Positions 5,407 to 6,710 of a stretch of DNA of 6,710 nucleotides are shown in pieces. The position numbers were made by a program, and so were the translations under genes. Position 1 is the stretch's first letter. Each line of letters opens with the position of its first letter. Origin of the DNA: JARROD01 sp037384225 (GTDB lineage: Bacteria > Pseudomonadota > Gammaproteobacteria > Pseudomonadales > Cellvibrionaceae). Location of the stretch: assembly GCA_037384225.1 (NCBI GenBank), contig JARROD010000262.1, positions 1-6,710 of the forward strand, read 5' to 3'. A model generated the notes under the pieces. That model saw nothing but the letters and a program-made list of their open reading frames with translations. It made no database searches and was not told where the DNA came from.

Positions 5407-6474
5407 AAAATTCTCTTGCTCCCGGGTGATGGCATCGGGCCAGAAATAATCGACGAAGCACAAAAAGTACTTAAAAAAGCCGCTGAACTTCACCGGCAGG
5501 AACTGGTATTCGAAGAAGGGTTAATAGGCGGTGCAGCCATAGACAAGCATGGTTCTCCGCTCGATGACAAGACCCTACAGCAGGCGCGCGATGCCGACGC
5601 GGTATTGATGGGGGCTGTCGGTGGGCCTCAGTGGGACAACATCGAGCGTTCCATTCGGCCCGAGCGGGGGCTACTGAAGCTGCGTTCGCAACTGCAGTTG
5701 TTCGCCAATCTGCGCCCCGCCATTCTATACCCTCAACTGGCCACCGCCTCCACCCTTAAACCCGAAGTGGTATCGGGCCTGGATATTCTCATTGTGCGTG
5801 AACTGACCGGCGGTATTTATTTTGGGGAGCCGCGCGGCATTCGCACACTGGATAATGGCGAGCGGGAAGGCTATAACACCTATAAGTATGCCGAACATGA
5901 GATCGAGCGAATCGGCCGCGTCGCCTTCGAGATGGCGCGCAAACGCGGTAAGAGGGTATGCTCGGTAGATAAAGCCAACGTGCTGGAAGCGACGATCTTG
6001 TGGCGTGAAGTGATGGATAGTCTGGCCCCGCGATACCCTGATGTGGAATTGTCACATATGTATGTGGATAATGCGGCGATGCAGCTCGTACGGGCGCCTA
6101 AGCAGTTCGATGTGATGGTAACGGGCAATATGTTTGGCGATATCCTCTCCGATGCTGCCGCCATGTTGACCGGTTCTATCGGTATGCTGCCGTCGGCCTC
6201 TCTGGACAGTGACGGGCGGGGTGTCTACGAGCCCTGTCACGGCTCGGCGCCGGATATTGCAGGCCAAGGGGTAGCCAATCCTCTGGCGGCCATTTTGTCA
6301 GGCTCCATGATGTTGCGCTATTCTCTGACCCTGGGTGCCGCCGCCGATTGTATTGAGCGGGCTGTCAGCCGGGTACTGGATCAGGGCTTGCGTACCGCGG
6401 ATATTTACACCGAGGGGACGACAAAAGTTTCCACCGTGGAGATGGGCGATGCGATCGCTGCGGCGTTAGAATAG
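5407..6474 (+). CDS. leuB: 3-isopropylmalate dehydrogenase LeuB, N-terminus hidden in sequence gap
   Basis: LeuB (EC 1.1.1.85) oxidises and decarboxylates 3-isopropylmalate to 2-ketoisocaproate using NAD+ and a divalent metal; it is a cytoplasmic homodimer. The determined sequence starts at Lys-Ile-Leu-Leu-Leu-Pro-Gly-Asp-Gly-Ile-Gly-Pro-Glu, which in family members follows only two or three residues after the initiator Met. The true start is therefore probably around 5395-5404, inside the N run. A TTG at 5347 keeps the frame open but gives an unlikely N-terminus made of the tandem repeat. Downstream hallmarks include Arg-Glu-Leu-Thr-Gly-Gly-Ile-Tyr-Phe-Gly (near 5797), Val-Asp-Lys-Ala-Asn-Val-Leu (near 5965), Gly-Asn-Met-Phe-Gly-Asp-Ile-Leu-Ser-Asp (near 6124) and His-Gly-Ser-Ala-Pro-Asp-Ile-Ala-Gly (near 6238). 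The visible part is 355 residues, so the whole protein would be about 358-360, as expected. It is separated from leuD by a terminator-like hairpin and followed closely by asd. Confidence 0.96.
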   Translation, partial: KILLLPGDGIGPEIIDEAQKVLKKAAELHRQELVFEEGLIGGAAIDKHGSPLDDKTLQQARDADAVLMGAVGGPQWDNIERSIRPERGLLKLRSQLQLFANLRPAILYPQLATASTLKPEVVSGLDILIVRELTGGIYFGEPRGIRTLDNGEREGYNTYKYAEHEIERIGRVAFEMARKRGKRVCSVDKANVLEATILWREVMDSLAPRYPDVELSHMYVDNAAMQLVRAPKQFDVMVTGNMFGDILSDAAAMLTGSIGMLPSASLDSDGRGVYEPCHGSAPDIAGQGVANPLAAILSGSMMLRYSLTLGAAADCIERAVSRVLDQGLRTADIYTEGTTKVSTVEMGDAIAAALE

Positions 6475-6507
6475 ACAATTGCCGAAATTAAACAAGAGAG
6501 TAATCAA

Positions 6508-6710
6508 ATGCGAGTGGGTTTTGTAGGTTGGCGCGGTATGGTTGGTTCCGTGCTGATGGAACGAATGATCGCCGAAGCCGATTTCGATAACATAGAACCA
6601 GTCTTTTTCACCACGTCGAATGTGGGGGGGCAGGGGCCTGCGATTGGCAAGGTGACTGAAGCACTGAAAGATGCCCGCAATGTCGAGTCACTGAAGCCCA
6701 TGGATGTGAT
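6508..6710 (+). CDS. asd: Aspartate-semialdehyde dehydrogenase, 3'-truncated by window
   Basis: The first 67 codons are present before the window ends. The product would reduce beta-aspartyl phosphate to aspartate semialdehyde with NADPH (EC 1.2.1.11), the branch point to diaminopimelate/lysine, threonine and methionine. The N-terminus carries the nucleotide-binding loop Gly-Trp-Arg-Gly-Met-Val-Gly (residues 7-13), followed by Ser-Val-Leu-Met-Glu-Arg-Met and Pro-Val-Phe-Phe-Thr-Thr-Ser, matching the E. coli-type enzyme closely. The ATG at 6508 has AAGAGAG seven bases upstream as ribosome binding site. It follows leuB by 33 nt with no terminator, so the two are probably co-transcribed. The leuB-asd order is also known from Pseudomonas. 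The active-site cysteine lies beyond the window. Confidence 0.95.
   Translation, partial: MRVGFVGWRGMVGSVLMERMIAEADFDNIEPVFFTTSNVGGQGPAIGKVTEALKDARNVESLKPMDV

Noticed and set aside
1..6710. Mobile element, CRISPR array, defence or biosynthetic novelty
   Set aside because: No transposase, integrase, terminal repeats, spaced repeats or tRNA are visible; all large genes except the first belong to common families.

Overview
The window looks like an ordinary chromosomal stretch from a Gram-negative gammaproteobacterium. The evidence is the E. coli-type LeuC, LeuD, LeuB and Asd sequences, an outer-membrane beta-barrel protein with a signal peptide and terminal Phe, and the gene order [lysR-type regulator <-> leuC-leuD ... 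leuB-asd]. That order is familiar from Pseudomonas and its relatives. I infer a Pseudomonadales/Cellvibrionales-like, possibly marine, organism, but the lineage is not proven by the sequence.

Layout. (1) Left edge to 932, + strand: the 3' part of a secreted, cysteine-rich, TPR-like protein of unknown function, cut by the window edge in its signal peptide. (2) 944-965: a compact hairpin serving as terminator between convergent genes. (3) 997-1740, - strand: a small outer-membrane beta-barrel protein of the TIGR04219 type. (4) 1741-1987: a 247-bp gap holding a 70-bp imperfect palindrome and little else that is convincing. (5) 1988-2866, - strand: a LysR-type regulator, divergent from leuC. (6) 2867-3067: the divergent control region, with a T-N11-A dyad typical of LysR-type binding sites. 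(7) 3068-5228, + strand: leuC and leuD, separated by an 85-nt spacer containing a GC hairpin and a displaced Shine-Dalgarno-like sequence. (8) 5229-5406: a control region with an extended -10 sequence, a strong terminator-like hairpin, a 16-bp tandem duplication and a 27-base run of N that hides the leuB start. (9) leuB to 6474, then asd from 6508, cut by the right edge.

How the genes work together. LeuC and LeuD form isopropylmalate isomerase and LeuB is 3-isopropylmalate dehydrogenase, so the window encodes steps two and three of the leucine-specific pathway. leuA is not present. Asd makes aspartate semialdehyde, the branch point to lysine/diaminopimelate, threonine and methionine. The LysR-type protein is positioned to control leuCD.

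I found no mobile element, CRISPR array, defence system, tRNA or rRNA, and no clear sign of a new biological system. The observations worth a second look are all in the intergenic regions.
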